Shown one piece after another: positions 7,527 to 15,752 of a stretch of DNA of 64,000 nucleotides. Where the stretch lies: assembly GCF_003719195.1 (NCBI RefSeq), contig NZ_CP024996.1, forward strand, positions 3,162,001 to 3,226,000, written 5' to 3'. Position 1 is the first letter of the stretch; each line of letters opens with the position of its first letter. The notes beneath the pieces are model-generated. The model was not told the DNA's origin. It did not search any database and was given only the letters and a program-made list of their open reading frames with translations. This stretch comes from Herbaspirillum rubrisubalbicans. GTDB taxonomy: Bacteria > Pseudomonadota > Gammaproteobacteria > Burkholderiales > Burkholderiaceae_D. Made by a program: the position numbers and the translations under genes.

Positions 7527-9488
7527 TCAGGCGGCGCTTTGCAGCGTCTTGAAGGTCTTGGCCTCGGCGATCTTGAGGTCGGCCGAGATCATGCCTTGGC
7601 GGCCGTCCTCGAACTTGACCTGGGTCTCGATGTACTGCGAGGTTCGACCGGCATAGAGCGCCTCGATCAGCACCGCATACTTGTCGGCGATGAAGCCGCG
7701 CCGCACCTTGCGGGTGCGGGTCAGTTCTTCGTCGTCGGGGTCGAGTTCCTTGTGCAGGATCAGGAAGCGATGAATCTGCGAATCGGCCAGCAAGGGGTCC
7801 GCCACCAGATCGGCATTGACCTTTTCCACGCAGTCGCGCACCAGTTCATAGACCGCCGGGTTGGCGGCCAAGTCGGTATAGCCGCTGTAAGGCAGGTTGC
7901 GCCGTTCGGCCCAGTTGCCCACCGCATCCATGTCGATGTTGATGAAGGCCATGCATTGTTCGCGGCCATTGCCGAAGGTCACCGCTTCCTTGATGAAGGG
8001 GAAGAACTTCAGCTTGTTCTCGATGTACTTGGGCGCGAACATGCTGCCGCTGGCCATCTTGCCGACATCCTTGGCGCGGTCGATGATCTTCAAGTGACCG
8101 TCACTGTCGAAGAAACCTGCATCTCCGGTGTGGAAATAACCGTCCTGATCGATGGCTTCGGCGGTAGCATCGGGCCGCTTGAAATATTCCTTCATCAAGC
8201 CGGGAGAGCGCACCAGCACCTCGCCATTGGCATCGATGCGCACTTCCACTCCCTTCATGGGGCGGCCCACGCTATCGAGCTTGACGTCGCCCGAGGGTTG
8301 CATACAGACCGTCACGCAGGTTTCGGTCATGCCATAGAGTTGCTTGAGATTGATGCCCAGCGAGCGGTAGAAGTCGAACAGGTCGGGCCCGATGGCCTCG
8401 CCCCCGGTATAGGCCACGCGCAGGCGCGACATGCCAAGCACGTTCTTGAGCGGTCCATAGACCAGCAGGTCGCCCAGCGCATATTGCAGGCGGTCGATGA
8501 GCGAGACACCGGGCTTGCCGTCCAGGATTCTCATGCCCACCCGCCGCGCCACGCGCATGAAGCCGTGGAACATCTTGCGCTTGAACCAGCCGGCATCCTC
8601 GATGCGGATCATGACCTGGGTCAGAATGTTCTCGTAGACCCGGGGCGGTGCGAAGTAATAGGTGGGGCCGATCTCGCGCAGGTCGCTCATGACGGTGTTG
8701 GGCGACTCCGGGCAATTGAGGCAGAAGCCAGCCACGTGCTGCTGGGCGAAGGAATACAGGAAATCACCGACCCAGGCCAGCGGCAGGTAGCACAGGATGT
8801 CGTCGTGTTGGTCCAGGTGATCGAACTCCACCAGCGTGGTGGCGGTGGTGATCATGGCGCGATGCGAATGGCAGACGCCCTTGGGTTTGCCGGTGGTGCC
8901 GGAGGTGTAGAGGATGATGGCCACATCGTCCGGTGAGCCGGCCGCCACCTGCTGCTCGAAGAAATCCGGGTGCAAGCGTTCATAGGCCCGTCCTAGTTCC
9001 TGCACGCGGGCAAAGGACAGCAGTTCGGGCTGGTGGTAGTTGCGCATCCCGCGCTCATCGTCATAGATGACGTGGGCGATGCGCGGCAGGTTTTCCTTGA
9101 TCTCGAAAACCTTGTCGACCTGTTCCTGGTCTTCGGCCATGACGAAATCGACGTTGGCATCGGCCAGGACATAGGCCATGTCGGCCGCCGGGGCGTCCTG
9201 GTACAGCGGCACCGGCATTCCGCCCAGCGCCTGCGCGGCGCTCATGGCCCAATACAGGCGCGGGCAATTGTTGCCGATGATGGCCAGGCTCATGCCGCGC
9301 TTGAAGCCCAGCGCAGCCAGACCGCAGGCGAAGCTGCGCACCTGCTCGGCCACTTCGCGCCAGCTGGTGCTCTGCCAGATGCCCAGGTCCTTCTCGCGGA
9401 AGGCAGCCCGTTCGGGTCGCTGGCGGGCATGGGCCAGCAATAGCTGCGCAAAGGTCGCAGCTTGGGTGTCTTGTCTCGTCTCCACCAT
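7527..9488 (-). CDS. Long-chain-type acyl-CoA synthetase (AMP-binding)
   Basis: A 653-residue adenylate-forming ligase of the long-chain fatty acid-CoA ligase class. The P-loop ILYTSGTTGKPKG lies near residue 193, the acyl-binding YGMTET motif near 389, and the hinge DRAKDVGKMASG near 478. It would activate a carboxylate to its CoA thioester in the cytoplasm. It is the promoter-proximal gene of the leftward operon. AAGGTGGG precedes ATG 9488, which supports that start. The same gene order (this ligase, then a Liv-type transporter, then a PaaK-like protein) recurs in betaproteobacteria and is generally read as an organic-acid uptake system. The substrate is unknown. Confidence 0.88.
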   Translation of the reverse strand: MVETRQDTQAATFAQLLLAHARQRPERAAFREKDLGIWQSTSWREVAEQVRSFACGLAALGFKRGMSLAIIGNNCPRLYWAMSAAQALGGMPVPLYQDAPAADMAYVLADANVDFVMAEDQEQVDKVFEIKENLPRIAHVIYDDERGMRNYHQPELLSFARVQELGRAYERLHPDFFEQQVAAGSPDDVAIILYTSGTTGKPKGVCHSHRAMITTATTLVEFDHLDQHDDILCYLPLAWVGDFLYSFAQQHVAGFCLNCPESPNTVMSDLREIGPTYYFAPPRVYENILTQVMIRIEDAGWFKRKMFHGFMRVARRVGMRILDGKPGVSLIDRLQYALGDLLVYGPLKNVLGMSRLRVAYTGGEAIGPDLFDFYRSLGINLKQLYGMTETCVTVCMQPSGDVKLDSVGRPMKGVEVRIDANGEVLVRSPGLMKEYFKRPDATAEAIDQDGYFHTGDAGFFDSDGHLKIIDRAKDVGKMASGSMFAPKYIENKLKFFPFIKEAVTFGNGREQCMAFINIDMDAVGNWAERRNLPYSGYTDLAANPAVYELVRDCVEKVNADLVADPLLADSQIHRFLILHKELDPDDEELTRTRKVRRGFIADKYAVLIEALYAGRTSQYIETQVKFEDGRQGMISADLKIAEAKTFKTLQSAA

Positions 9489-9756
9489 CTTCCCACCTTC
9501 TTGTGCAGGTTCGAAAGATCCGTTTCCTTCACTCTTTACGGTGAGGAAGCGAACCCGGTGTCGGATCAGTCTGTGCCGCCAGGCTTACGCCGCTCTTACT
9601 GACGCAGTCATCCTGTCGGATATACCAGCTGTCCTGTCTCTATAGTTGGCCAGGAATTGCCCTGGTCCTTTTTGCGATGATAGTAGAGTCAGTGGTTGCC
9701 AGTAGATGTCATCTCACCGACAATTGAGCCAACTTTCGATATTGCGACGCATCATC
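9489..9756. promoter_or_regulatory. Divergent intergenic region between acyl-CoA synthetase operon and Crp/Fnr regulator
   Basis: About 270 bases between two divergent starts should contain both promoters. I could not identify a convincing -35/-10 pair or a clear Crp/Fnr-type TTGA-TCAA box in it. The layout itself suggests that the regulator gene at 9757 could control the transporter operon. Confidence 0.35.
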
Positions 9757-10434
9757 ATGCAGACAACCATTCGCCAGATGCTCTCCAGGAGTATCTGGGC
9801 TCAGGCGCTGACCGAAGAACAATTGACCCGGGTGGAGTCCGAAGTGGTCAGCCGCAAGATTGCCGCCGGTGGCTATGTGTGCCGCAAGGGCGATCCGGTG
9901 ACGCACTGGATCGGCGTGCACGAAGGCTTGCTGAAGATGAGCAGTGTCTCGCCGGAAGGCAAGACCGTCTCCTTTGCCGGCATGGCCAATGGCGGCTGGC
10001 TGGGCGAAGGCTCGCTGCTCAAGGATGAACCGCGCAAGTACGATGTGGTGGCCTTGCGCGAAAGTGAATTGTTGTACATGCCCAAGTCCACCTACATCTG
10101 GTTGCTGGACAACAGTATTCCCTTCAACCGCTTTTTGGTGACGCAATTGAACGAGCGCCTGGCGCTGTTCATTTCGCTGGTGGAATACGACCGGATGCTG
10201 GAACCGGATGCGCGCGTGGCCCGCTGCCTGGCGGCGCTCTTCAATCCCTACCTGAACCCGGGCATCGGGCTCAATCTGCAGATTTCCCAGGAAGAAGTCG
10301 GCAACCTCTCGGGCACCTCGCGCCAGCGCGCCAACCAGGCCTTGCAGGTGCTGGAAAAGGCCGGCCTGTTGAAGGTGGACTACGGCAGCATCACCATCAA
10401 TGACCTGGATGGACTGCGGCAATTTCCGGGGTGA
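9757..10434 (+). CDS. Crp/Fnr family transcriptional regulator
   Basis: A 225-residue protein with an N-terminal cyclic-nucleotide-binding-like beta-barrel (about residues 15-120: GDPVTHWIGVHEGLLKM, then LGEGSLLKDEPRKYDVVA) and a C-terminal winged helix-turn-helix (about 150-220: ISQEEVGNLSGTSRQRANQAL). The four N-terminal cysteines that hold the Fnr iron-sulfur cluster are absent, so it is not an Fnr oxygen sensor. The start at 9757 (MQTTIRQML) removes a 17-residue extension beginning at 9706. It diverges from the acyl-CoA synthetase/Liv operon, which makes it the likely local regulator. The effector is unknown. Confidence 0.88.
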   Translation: MQTTIRQMLSRSIWAQALTEEQLTRVESEVVSRKIAAGGYVCRKGDPVTHWIGVHEGLLKMSSVSPEGKTVSFAGMANGGWLGEGSLLKDEPRKYDVVALRESELLYMPKSTYIWLLDNSIPFNRFLVTQLNERLALFISLVEYDRMLEPDARVARCLAALFNPYLNPGIGLNLQISQEEVGNLSGTSRQRANQALQVLEKAGLLKVDYGSITINDLDGLRQFPG

Positions 10435-10477
10435 AACGCCGGTTGGCAAGGACTGACATCCACCAGCGATGGATATG

Positions 10478-10504
10478 AAAAAAGCGCGGCCTGCCGCGCT
10501 TTTT
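10478..10504. terminator. Bidirectional rho-independent terminator
   Basis: A GC-rich 7-bp stem (AGCGCGG/CCGCGCT) with a short CCTG loop is flanked by A4-6 on the left and T5 on the right. It lies 44 bases after the Crp/Fnr gene and 22 bases after the convergent receiver gene, so it can serve both. Confidence 0.85.
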
Positions 10505-10525
10505 GCTGGATGCTCAGGATGACGC

Positions 10526-10981
10526 TCAGGGTGCACCCGCCTCATCACCACGCGCCGGGCGATTGCGGTTGCGCCAGTAGATGCCGGTATCGGCGACAGT
10601 ACCCATGAATTCCTTGGGATCGGTGGATTTGACAACGTAACCATTGGCACCCAGCTCATAGCTATGGTTGATGTCGCGCTGGTCGTCCGAAGAAGAAAAC
10701 ATCACCACCGGGATATGGGAGGTGGCGGCATTGGACTTGATGATCTTCAGGAAATCGTGGCCGCTCATCAGCGGCAGGTTCAGGTCCAGCAGGATCAGGT
10801 AGGGATGCAGATCCTTTCGGCTGGCGTATTCGCCCTGGAAGAAGAATTCCTCGGCCAGCTCCGCATCGGCAAACCAGGTCAACTTGTCGGCCAGCTTGCG
10901 GCTGCCCAGCGCCAGGCGAGTCAGCTCGGCCACTTCGGGGCTGTCGTCGACTAGGATGATGTCGTATTGCTCGATATCCAT
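10526..10981 (-). CDS. Stand-alone response regulator receiver (CheY-like)
   Basis: A 151-residue single-domain receiver. The acidic pair DDS lies near residue 10, the phospho-acceptor Asp in LILLDLNLPLMSG near 64, the Ser switch in VVMFSSSDD near 93, and the conserved Lys in GYVVKSTD near 115. There is no output domain. This Rcp1-like type often passes phosphate from a histidine kinase, here most likely one of the two kinases encoded upstream on the same strand. ATG 10981 (MDIEQYDI) is preferred over an upstream in-frame start at 11065 because the receiver fold begins there. Confidence 0.85.
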   Translation of the reverse strand: MDIEQYDIILVDDSPEVAELTRLALGSRKLADKLTWFADAELAEEFFFQGEYASRKDLHPYLILLDLNLPLMSGHDFLKIIKSNAATSHIPVVMFSSSDDQRDINHSYELGANGYVVKSTDPKEFMGTVADTGIYWRNRNRPARGDEAGAP

Positions 10982-11230
10982 GGATGGATCGCTTTCTTCA
11001 GTAAATTTCAAGCTGGAACATTTCTTGTCTAGTTGACCACTTCCGGCCCTCCCTGCTCCGTCCATCCTCGGGACAGTGATCTGCCGTGGCTAGGGCCTGT
11101 TCCAGCACCGACGCTCTGCTTGAAAACCAGTACCGACGCCGATCCCCGTACTGTCAGAGGATTATTGCACAGACGTTTTCAAAAAAAATCAGATTTTTCC
11201 TGAAAGTGAATATCATTTCACCAGGACTAG
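10982..11230. other. Intergenic gap between receiver and LuxR-type regulator genes
   Basis: About 250 bases with no supported gene. A weak hairpin followed on the minus strand by a run of eight T residues lies at about 11176-11200 and could end the leftward LuxR-type regulator transcript. The stem is only about five base pairs, so this is a weak call. Confidence 0.3.
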
Positions 11231-11881
11231 TCACTTGTCCGTGGTGGCGATACCCGTACGGATGGCATAGCGCACCAGTCCCGGCACGTCGCGGATATCG
11301 AGCCGCTCCATCAACTGGGCGCGGTGGGTCTCGATGGTCTTGGCGCTGACGTTGAGTTGATAGGCGATCTCCTTGGTATTGTTGCCTTCGGCGATCAACT
11401 GCAGGATTTCGCGCTGACGCGGGGTCAGCACTTCCACCGGCGTGCCATTTTGTGCAACACGCTTCATATAATTGTCCAGCGCCTCGCGCGAGATGTGCGA
11501 ATCCAGGTACTGGCGCCCATGTTTTACTTCATATAGGGCTTTTTCCAGCTCGGTGGCGGCCGAATCCTTGAAGAGATAGCCATTGGCGCCGGCATTCAAG
11601 GCCTGCATCACGTATTCCTCGCTGCCATACATGGACAGCATCAGGAAGCGGATGGTCGGATACTCGCCCCGCAGGCGGCGCAAGGCTTCCAGGCCATTCA
11701 TACCTTTCATGGCGATGTCCAGCAGCACCAGGTCGGGTTGCAGCTTGGGGATCATCTCGATGACCTCGGCGCCATCGGACGCCTCACCCACCACTTCCAC
11801 CCCCGGCATGGCGGTAAGCAATGCCTTGATGCCACTGCGCACCAGCGCATGGTCGTCGGCCAGCATGATTCGGGTAAGCAT
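11231..11881 (-). CDS. NarL/FixJ-type response regulator with LuxR DNA-binding domain
   Basis: A 216-residue protein. The receiver covers about residues 1-120 (ADDHALVRSGIKALL at the start, DLVLLDIAMKGMNG with the phospho-acceptor Asp near 55). The LuxR-type helix-turn-helix covers about 150-210 (LTPRQREILQLIAEGNNTKE, then VSAKTIETHRAQLMERL). It starts directly against the stop of the HisKA_3-type kinase gene upstream. That kinase class typically phosphorylates NarL-type regulators, so the two are probably a cognate pair. Confidence 0.92.
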   Translation of the reverse strand: MLTRIMLADDHALVRSGIKALLTAMPGVEVVGEASDGAEVIEMIPKLQPDLVLLDIAMKGMNGLEALRRLRGEYPTIRFLMLSMYGSEEYVMQALNAGANGYLFKDSAATELEKALYEVKHGRQYLDSHISREALDNYMKRVAQNGTPVEVLTPRQREILQLIAEGNNTKEIAYQLNVSAKTIETHRAQLMERLDIRDVPGLVRYAIRTGIATTDK

Positions 11882-13345
11882 TTACATTCTCCTGACGATG
11901 GGAGCGACCGGCAGGTGCATGACGATTTCCGTCCCTGCGCCGGGCGCCGAAGTGATATCCATGGACCCGCCCACCAGTACCGCCCGCTCTTCCATGTTGA
12001 GCAGGCCGAAACTGGTGCCGGAAATGGCGTTGCTGCGCGCCCGTTCGATGTCGAAGCCTTTGCCGTCATCGCGGATGCTGAGATAGAGCTGGTCCTGCTG
12101 GCGGTCGATCTTGACCCAGATGTTCTGGCACTTGGCGTGGCGCAGGATGTTGGTGACGGCCTCCTGCACGATGCGAAAGGCGGTGTTTTCGATGTCGTGG
12201 TGCAATTGTCCATCATGACCGCTGCTCTCGAACCAGCCGTTCACGTTGGCCAGCTTGGACTTCTGCTCCACGTAGGAACGCAGGGCGGCAATGAGGCCCA
12301 GGTTGTCCAGCTGCGGCGGGCGCAGGTCCAGCGACAGGCTGCGCACCTGGGCCAGCACGGCGGTGACGATGTCGATGCCATTCTGCAGCGACGGCCCTTC
12401 CAGGGTACCGGTCTTCTTGATGGTTTCCAGGTTGATCTTCAGCGCCGTGAGCGACTGGCCCACATCATCATGCAAGCCGCGCGCCAGGTGCTGGCGTTCG
12501 CGCTCCTGCACCTCGATCACGCGCGAAGACAGCAGTTGCTGGCGCTGGATCGCCAGTTCCAGCTCGCGCCGCGACTGTTCGCGCTCGGTGACATCGATGG
12601 CCAGGCCAGCCACCATGTCGCCCTTGCCCTCGCCGCTGATCGGAAAGCGCACCACGTCGAGGATGCGGGCATTGTGGTTGTGGTCGAACACGGTTTCCTG
12701 GGTGTGCAGCTCGCACTTTTCTACCAGCACCTTGCGGTCGTATTCACGCGAGGCTTCGGCCGCGCCCGTGGTCATCAACTCGGCATCGGTCATGCCATCC
12801 ATGTCGTGCGGGGTCATGCCATAGAAAGCCGATTGCGCCGGATTGACGTAGCTGTAGCGCAGTTGCGCATCCTTGATCCAGGTCGGCATGGGCGCCGCAT
12901 TCATGAAGGCATTGAAGCGCGCCTGCATCTCGCGCAGGGCCTGGGCGCTGGCGCGCTGCTTGCGCCGCGCCTGGGCATCGCGCAATTCGCGATCGACCGC
13001 GTGCGGCAGGCGCGCAATGGCGCTCTTCAAGAAGTAATCCTGGGCGCCGGCCTTCATCACCTCCACCGCCGTCTGCTCGCCGATGACGCCGGAGACGATG
13101 ATGAAGGGGGTCTGGTCATTGTCGGCCTTGACCAGCTTCAAGGCTTCCACCCCGGAAAACATGGGCATGGAATAGTCGGAGATGACGATGTCCCAGCGCT
13201 GCTCATGCAGTGCCGCCAAGAGCGCCTGTTCATCATCGACCCGCTGCCAGCTCGGTTCGAAGCCGCCGCGCTTGAGCTCGCGCACCATCAGCACGGCATC
13301 TTCTTCCATGTCTTCGACGAACAGCACGCGCAGAGGAATGCTCAT
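11882..13345 (-). CDS. Histidine kinase with N-terminal receiver, PAS and NarX-type (HisKA_3) core
   Basis: A 487-residue cytoplasmic protein with no membrane segment. A receiver domain comes first (about 1-120: LFVEDMEEDAVLMVREL, DIVISDYSMPMFSG). A PAS domain covers about 150-250 (FMNAAPMPTWIKDAQLRYSY). The dimerisation/phosphoacceptor helix carries the His in RQHLARGLHDDVGQSLTAL (about 285-305), and the ATPase domain has FRIVQEAVTNILRHA and DDGKGFD. Such a receiver-first kinase can itself be phosphorylated by another kinase, plausibly the CHASE3 kinase encoded 12 bases upstream. Its own target is most likely the adjacent LuxR-type regulator. Confidence 0.9.
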   Translation of the reverse strand: MSIPLRVLFVEDMEEDAVLMVRELKRGGFEPSWQRVDDEQALLAALHEQRWDIVISDYSMPMFSGVEALKLVKADNDQTPFIIVSGVIGEQTAVEVMKAGAQDYFLKSAIARLPHAVDRELRDAQARRKQRASAQALREMQARFNAFMNAAPMPTWIKDAQLRYSYVNPAQSAFYGMTPHDMDGMTDAELMTTGAAEASREYDRKVLVEKCELHTQETVFDHNHNARILDVVRFPISGEGKGDMVAGLAIDVTEREQSRRELELAIQRQQLLSSRVIEVQERERQHLARGLHDDVGQSLTALKINLETIKKTGTLEGPSLQNGIDIVTAVLAQVRSLSLDLRPPQLDNLGLIAALRSYVEQKSKLANVNGWFESSGHDGQLHHDIENTAFRIVQEAVTNILRHAKCQNIWVKIDRQQDQLYLSIRDDGKGFDIERARSNAISGTSFGLLNMEERAVLVGGSMDITSAPGAGTEIVMHLPVAPIVRRM

Positions 13346-13357
13346 GGGATATGTCTT

Positions 13358-15154
13358 TCAGTGTGCGGCACGGTGCGCCTCGCCCACGCCGGGCAAGACG
13401 TGCTTGCGCGGCAGCGCGAAGTAGAAACTGGCACCTTGCTTGGGCTGGCTCTCGGCCCACACCCGGCCGCTGTGGCGGATCACGATACGCTGCACCAGCG
13501 CCAGGCCGATGCCGGTGCCGGCATATTCTTCCTGGCGATGCAGGCGCTGGAAGGTACCGAAGAGCTTGTGCGCATAACGCATGTCGAAGCCCACGCCATT
13601 GTCGTGGACGCCGTAGATGTATTCGTCGGCACTGACCTCCATGCTCACCCGCACCAAGGGCTGCTCGCTCTTGCTGCTGAACTTGACGGCATTGGCCAGC
13701 AGGTTTTCCCACACCTGGGCAATCAACCCCCGATTGGCCACGGCGCCTTCCAGGTGCGGTACCTCGAAGGCCACGCCAGGATTTTCCTGGCGCAGACCGG
13801 CAATCACCTGACCGACCAGTTCATCCATGGAGAAGCGCTGCAAGGTCAGTTCACCGGTGGTGGACTTGGCCAGCTTGAGCAGGTCATTGATGAGCGCATC
13901 CATCTTGCGCACGTTGCGACGGATCACCTGCAACTGTTCGCGCCCCTTGTCATCGATGGCCTGGGCGTAATCCTCTTCCAGGATCATGGCATAGCCGGAG
14001 ATGGCACGCAGCGGGGCACGCAAGTCGTGCGAGACCGAATAGGAAAAGCTTTCCAGTTCCTTGTTCACGCTGTGCAGATGCTGGGCCTGGCGTTCCAGAT
14101 CGGCATTGAGGGCCTCGATCTCTTCTTCGGCGCGCTTGCGCTCGGAAATGTCGTAGATGACGGTACGGCTGATGAGCTTGCGCTGGTCGCGGCTGGGGAT
14201 GGCGGTAGCGTTGACCAGGGCGGTAAATTCGCTGCCATCGGCCCGGCGGAAATTGAGGTCAATGCCGCTGATCTCGCGCTTCAACAGGAACTGCGGATAG
14301 AGCTCGCGCTGGTAACGCTCGGCACTGGCCGGCGCCAGCAGGTCGGCCTGGGTCATGCGCCCCACCACCTGGTCGCGCGTATAGCCCAGCCACTTGAGCT
14401 CGGTATCGTTGATCTTGATGATGATCTTGTTGCTCTCATCGACTGAGTGATAACCGCAGGGCGCGTTGTTGTAGAGGTCTTCGATTTCATCGGAATAGGC
14501 CTGGGCGCGCTGCTGGGCTTCCACCCGACGCGCCATTTCGCGACGCAGCTTGCGATAGACCAGCAGCAGCAAAGCAATGCTGAGCAGACTGCCGCTGATA
14601 ACCATGAAGATGGTGAGATTGGCGCTGACCGCCGTATCTTTGGCACGGGTGGCCAAGAGGGTATTTTCGTTACCCTTCATCAGCTCGACATTGCTGCGGA
14701 TGCGGTCGCCCAGGTCCTTGCCTTCGAGCACGCGAGCGCGGCCCTCTTCCGGGTTCAACGCCATCAACTGGCGCGACATCGCCAAGCGCTGCGCCACCAG
14801 GTCGTCGGTACGCCCCAGTAACTGGGTCTGCTGCGGATTGTCATTCACCAGATTGCGCAATTCCCGCAACAAGACATTGACCTGGCGCTCGCCGGCGTCA
14901 AAGTTACCACGGTATTCCTCCTGGCCCGAGACGACATAACTGCGCGAATTGCCAACCGTCTCGCGCAGGGTCGCATTGATCTCTTCCAGCTTGTTGAGGA
15001 CGGTATAGCTGTGCTGCAGCCACACGGCGTGCTGCTCGAAGTCGCGCACGCTGTGATAGGAAAAGCCGGCCACTCCCAGTGAGAGCAACAAGGCCAACAG
15101 GAAGAAGATGCCGGTGCTGGCACCGGCCAGTCCGCTTTGTCTAGTTATCGGCAT
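13358..15154 (-). CDS. Membrane-bound CHASE3-PAS sensor histidine kinase
   Basis: A 598-residue protein. TM1 covers about residues 14-36. A periplasmic CHASE3-like sensor domain follows (SYTVLNKLEEINATLRETV, then SRSYVVSGQEEYR), with TM2 at about 180-200. A PAS domain (NNAPCGYHSVDESNK) follows, then a HisKA domain with phospho-acceptor His in SYSVSHDLRAPLRAI near residue 375, and an ATPase domain (AQVWENLLANAVKFS, DNGVGFD, GTGIGLALVQRI). The CHASE3 ligand is not known for most members. It is the first gene of the leftward signalling operon and ends 12 bases before the receiver-PAS kinase, so a multi-step relay is likely. Confidence 0.9.
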   Translation of the reverse strand: MPITRQSGLAGASTGIFFLLALLLSLGVAGFSYHSVRDFEQHAVWLQHSYTVLNKLEEINATLRETVGNSRSYVVSGQEEYRGNFDAGERQVNVLLRELRNLVNDNPQQTQLLGRTDDLVAQRLAMSRQLMALNPEEGRARVLEGKDLGDRIRSNVELMKGNENTLLATRAKDTAVSANLTIFMVISGSLLSIALLLLVYRKLRREMARRVEAQQRAQAYSDEIEDLYNNAPCGYHSVDESNKIIIKINDTELKWLGYTRDQVVGRMTQADLLAPASAERYQRELYPQFLLKREISGIDLNFRRADGSEFTALVNATAIPSRDQRKLISRTVIYDISERKRAEEEIEALNADLERQAQHLHSVNKELESFSYSVSHDLRAPLRAISGYAMILEEDYAQAIDDKGREQLQVIRRNVRKMDALINDLLKLAKSTTGELTLQRFSMDELVGQVIAGLRQENPGVAFEVPHLEGAVANRGLIAQVWENLLANAVKFSSKSEQPLVRVSMEVSADEYIYGVHDNGVGFDMRYAHKLFGTFQRLHRQEEYAGTGIGLALVQRIVIRHSGRVWAESQPKQGASFYFALPRKHVLPGVGEAHRAAH

Positions 15155-15499
15155 GTCTCAGTTTCGTTGATCCGACAGTCACGCCCAAGACGTAATAGTC
15201 GGTTACCTGCCCAGCCGGCATCCTACAATGCCACGCTGGACGCCCCCACTGCTGCGGCCCGCCCCCCCTGTCTGCGCCGGGTTGCGGATAGCCGCCAAGG
15301 CTTTCTTGCTGCCTGCCTCAATGCCGGGCACCTGTGCATCCGGCACCTACTGTTCTCTTTATGTCAGCAAATGAAGCCAAATTCTTCAATTTCGTAGAAA
15401 ACGCCACGTCCCGGATGCCTCTGGCGGGGCTTCAGCGGACGCTGTCCATGCGCCTTCCTGTTTTCCTCTTGATTATCCGAATTAATTCTATATTAGTTT

Positions 15500-15726
15500 G
15501 TGAGATTTACCTCTTTTTTAGATAGCGATCGGATCGGACCGACAGCCTCCCCTTGCTTGCCAACGAGGATGATGATGACGCGGTTTTGACGCAACGATTC
15601 CTGCCCCGGATGTCGATCCGGCTTGACGATGGCACACGGCGAGGACTACAACATCAGCTATAGCGGATACCGGGGAAACCGGAGGGGGTGGGCGGTGCAC
15701 TTCACGATGAAGTGCACCGTTTTTTT
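15500..15726 (+). ncRNA. Candidate small RNA of about 225 nt (unnamed)
   Basis: Inferred from a near-perfect rho-independent terminator on the plus strand (15693-15726) in a place where no plus-strand gene exists: all genes from 10.5 to 20.2 kb are leftward. A weak promoter-like pair (TTGATT...TATATT) begins at 15469. The transcript would be GC-rich after 15520. No known RNA family is recognised. The start position is a guess. Confidence 0.3.
15693..15726 (+). terminator. Strong rightward rho-independent terminator
   Basis: A perfect 12-bp stem (CGGTGCACTTCA / TGAAGTGCACCG) with a CGA loop is followed by seven T residues on the plus strand. On the minus strand the sequence after the stem is C-rich, so it does not serve as a canonical terminator for the leftward gene that ends at 15753. 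Confidence 0.9.
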
Positions 15727-15752
15727 CAACTTGCGAGAATGAGGCCTGCCCC

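Larger units (their letters stand above)
15155..15752. other. 600-base non-coding gap between signalling operon and SucA-like gene
   Basis: No supported protein gene. The left part should contain the leftward promoter of the CHASE3 kinase gene. An AT-rich patch at 15460-15520 contains a possible rightward promoter (TTGATT at 15469, TATATT at 15490, spacing 15). The right end carries a very strong rightward terminator (15693-15726). Together these bracket a candidate small RNA. Confidence 0.5.

Noticed and set aside
9489..9756. Crp/Fnr box upstream of the regulator gene
   Set aside because: No half-sites with the right spacing could be found by eye.
11738..14446. Long plus-strand open frame opposite the sensor kinases
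   Set aside because: It runs antisense to two kinases with complete catalytic motifs and has low-complexity His/Gly/Leu composition.
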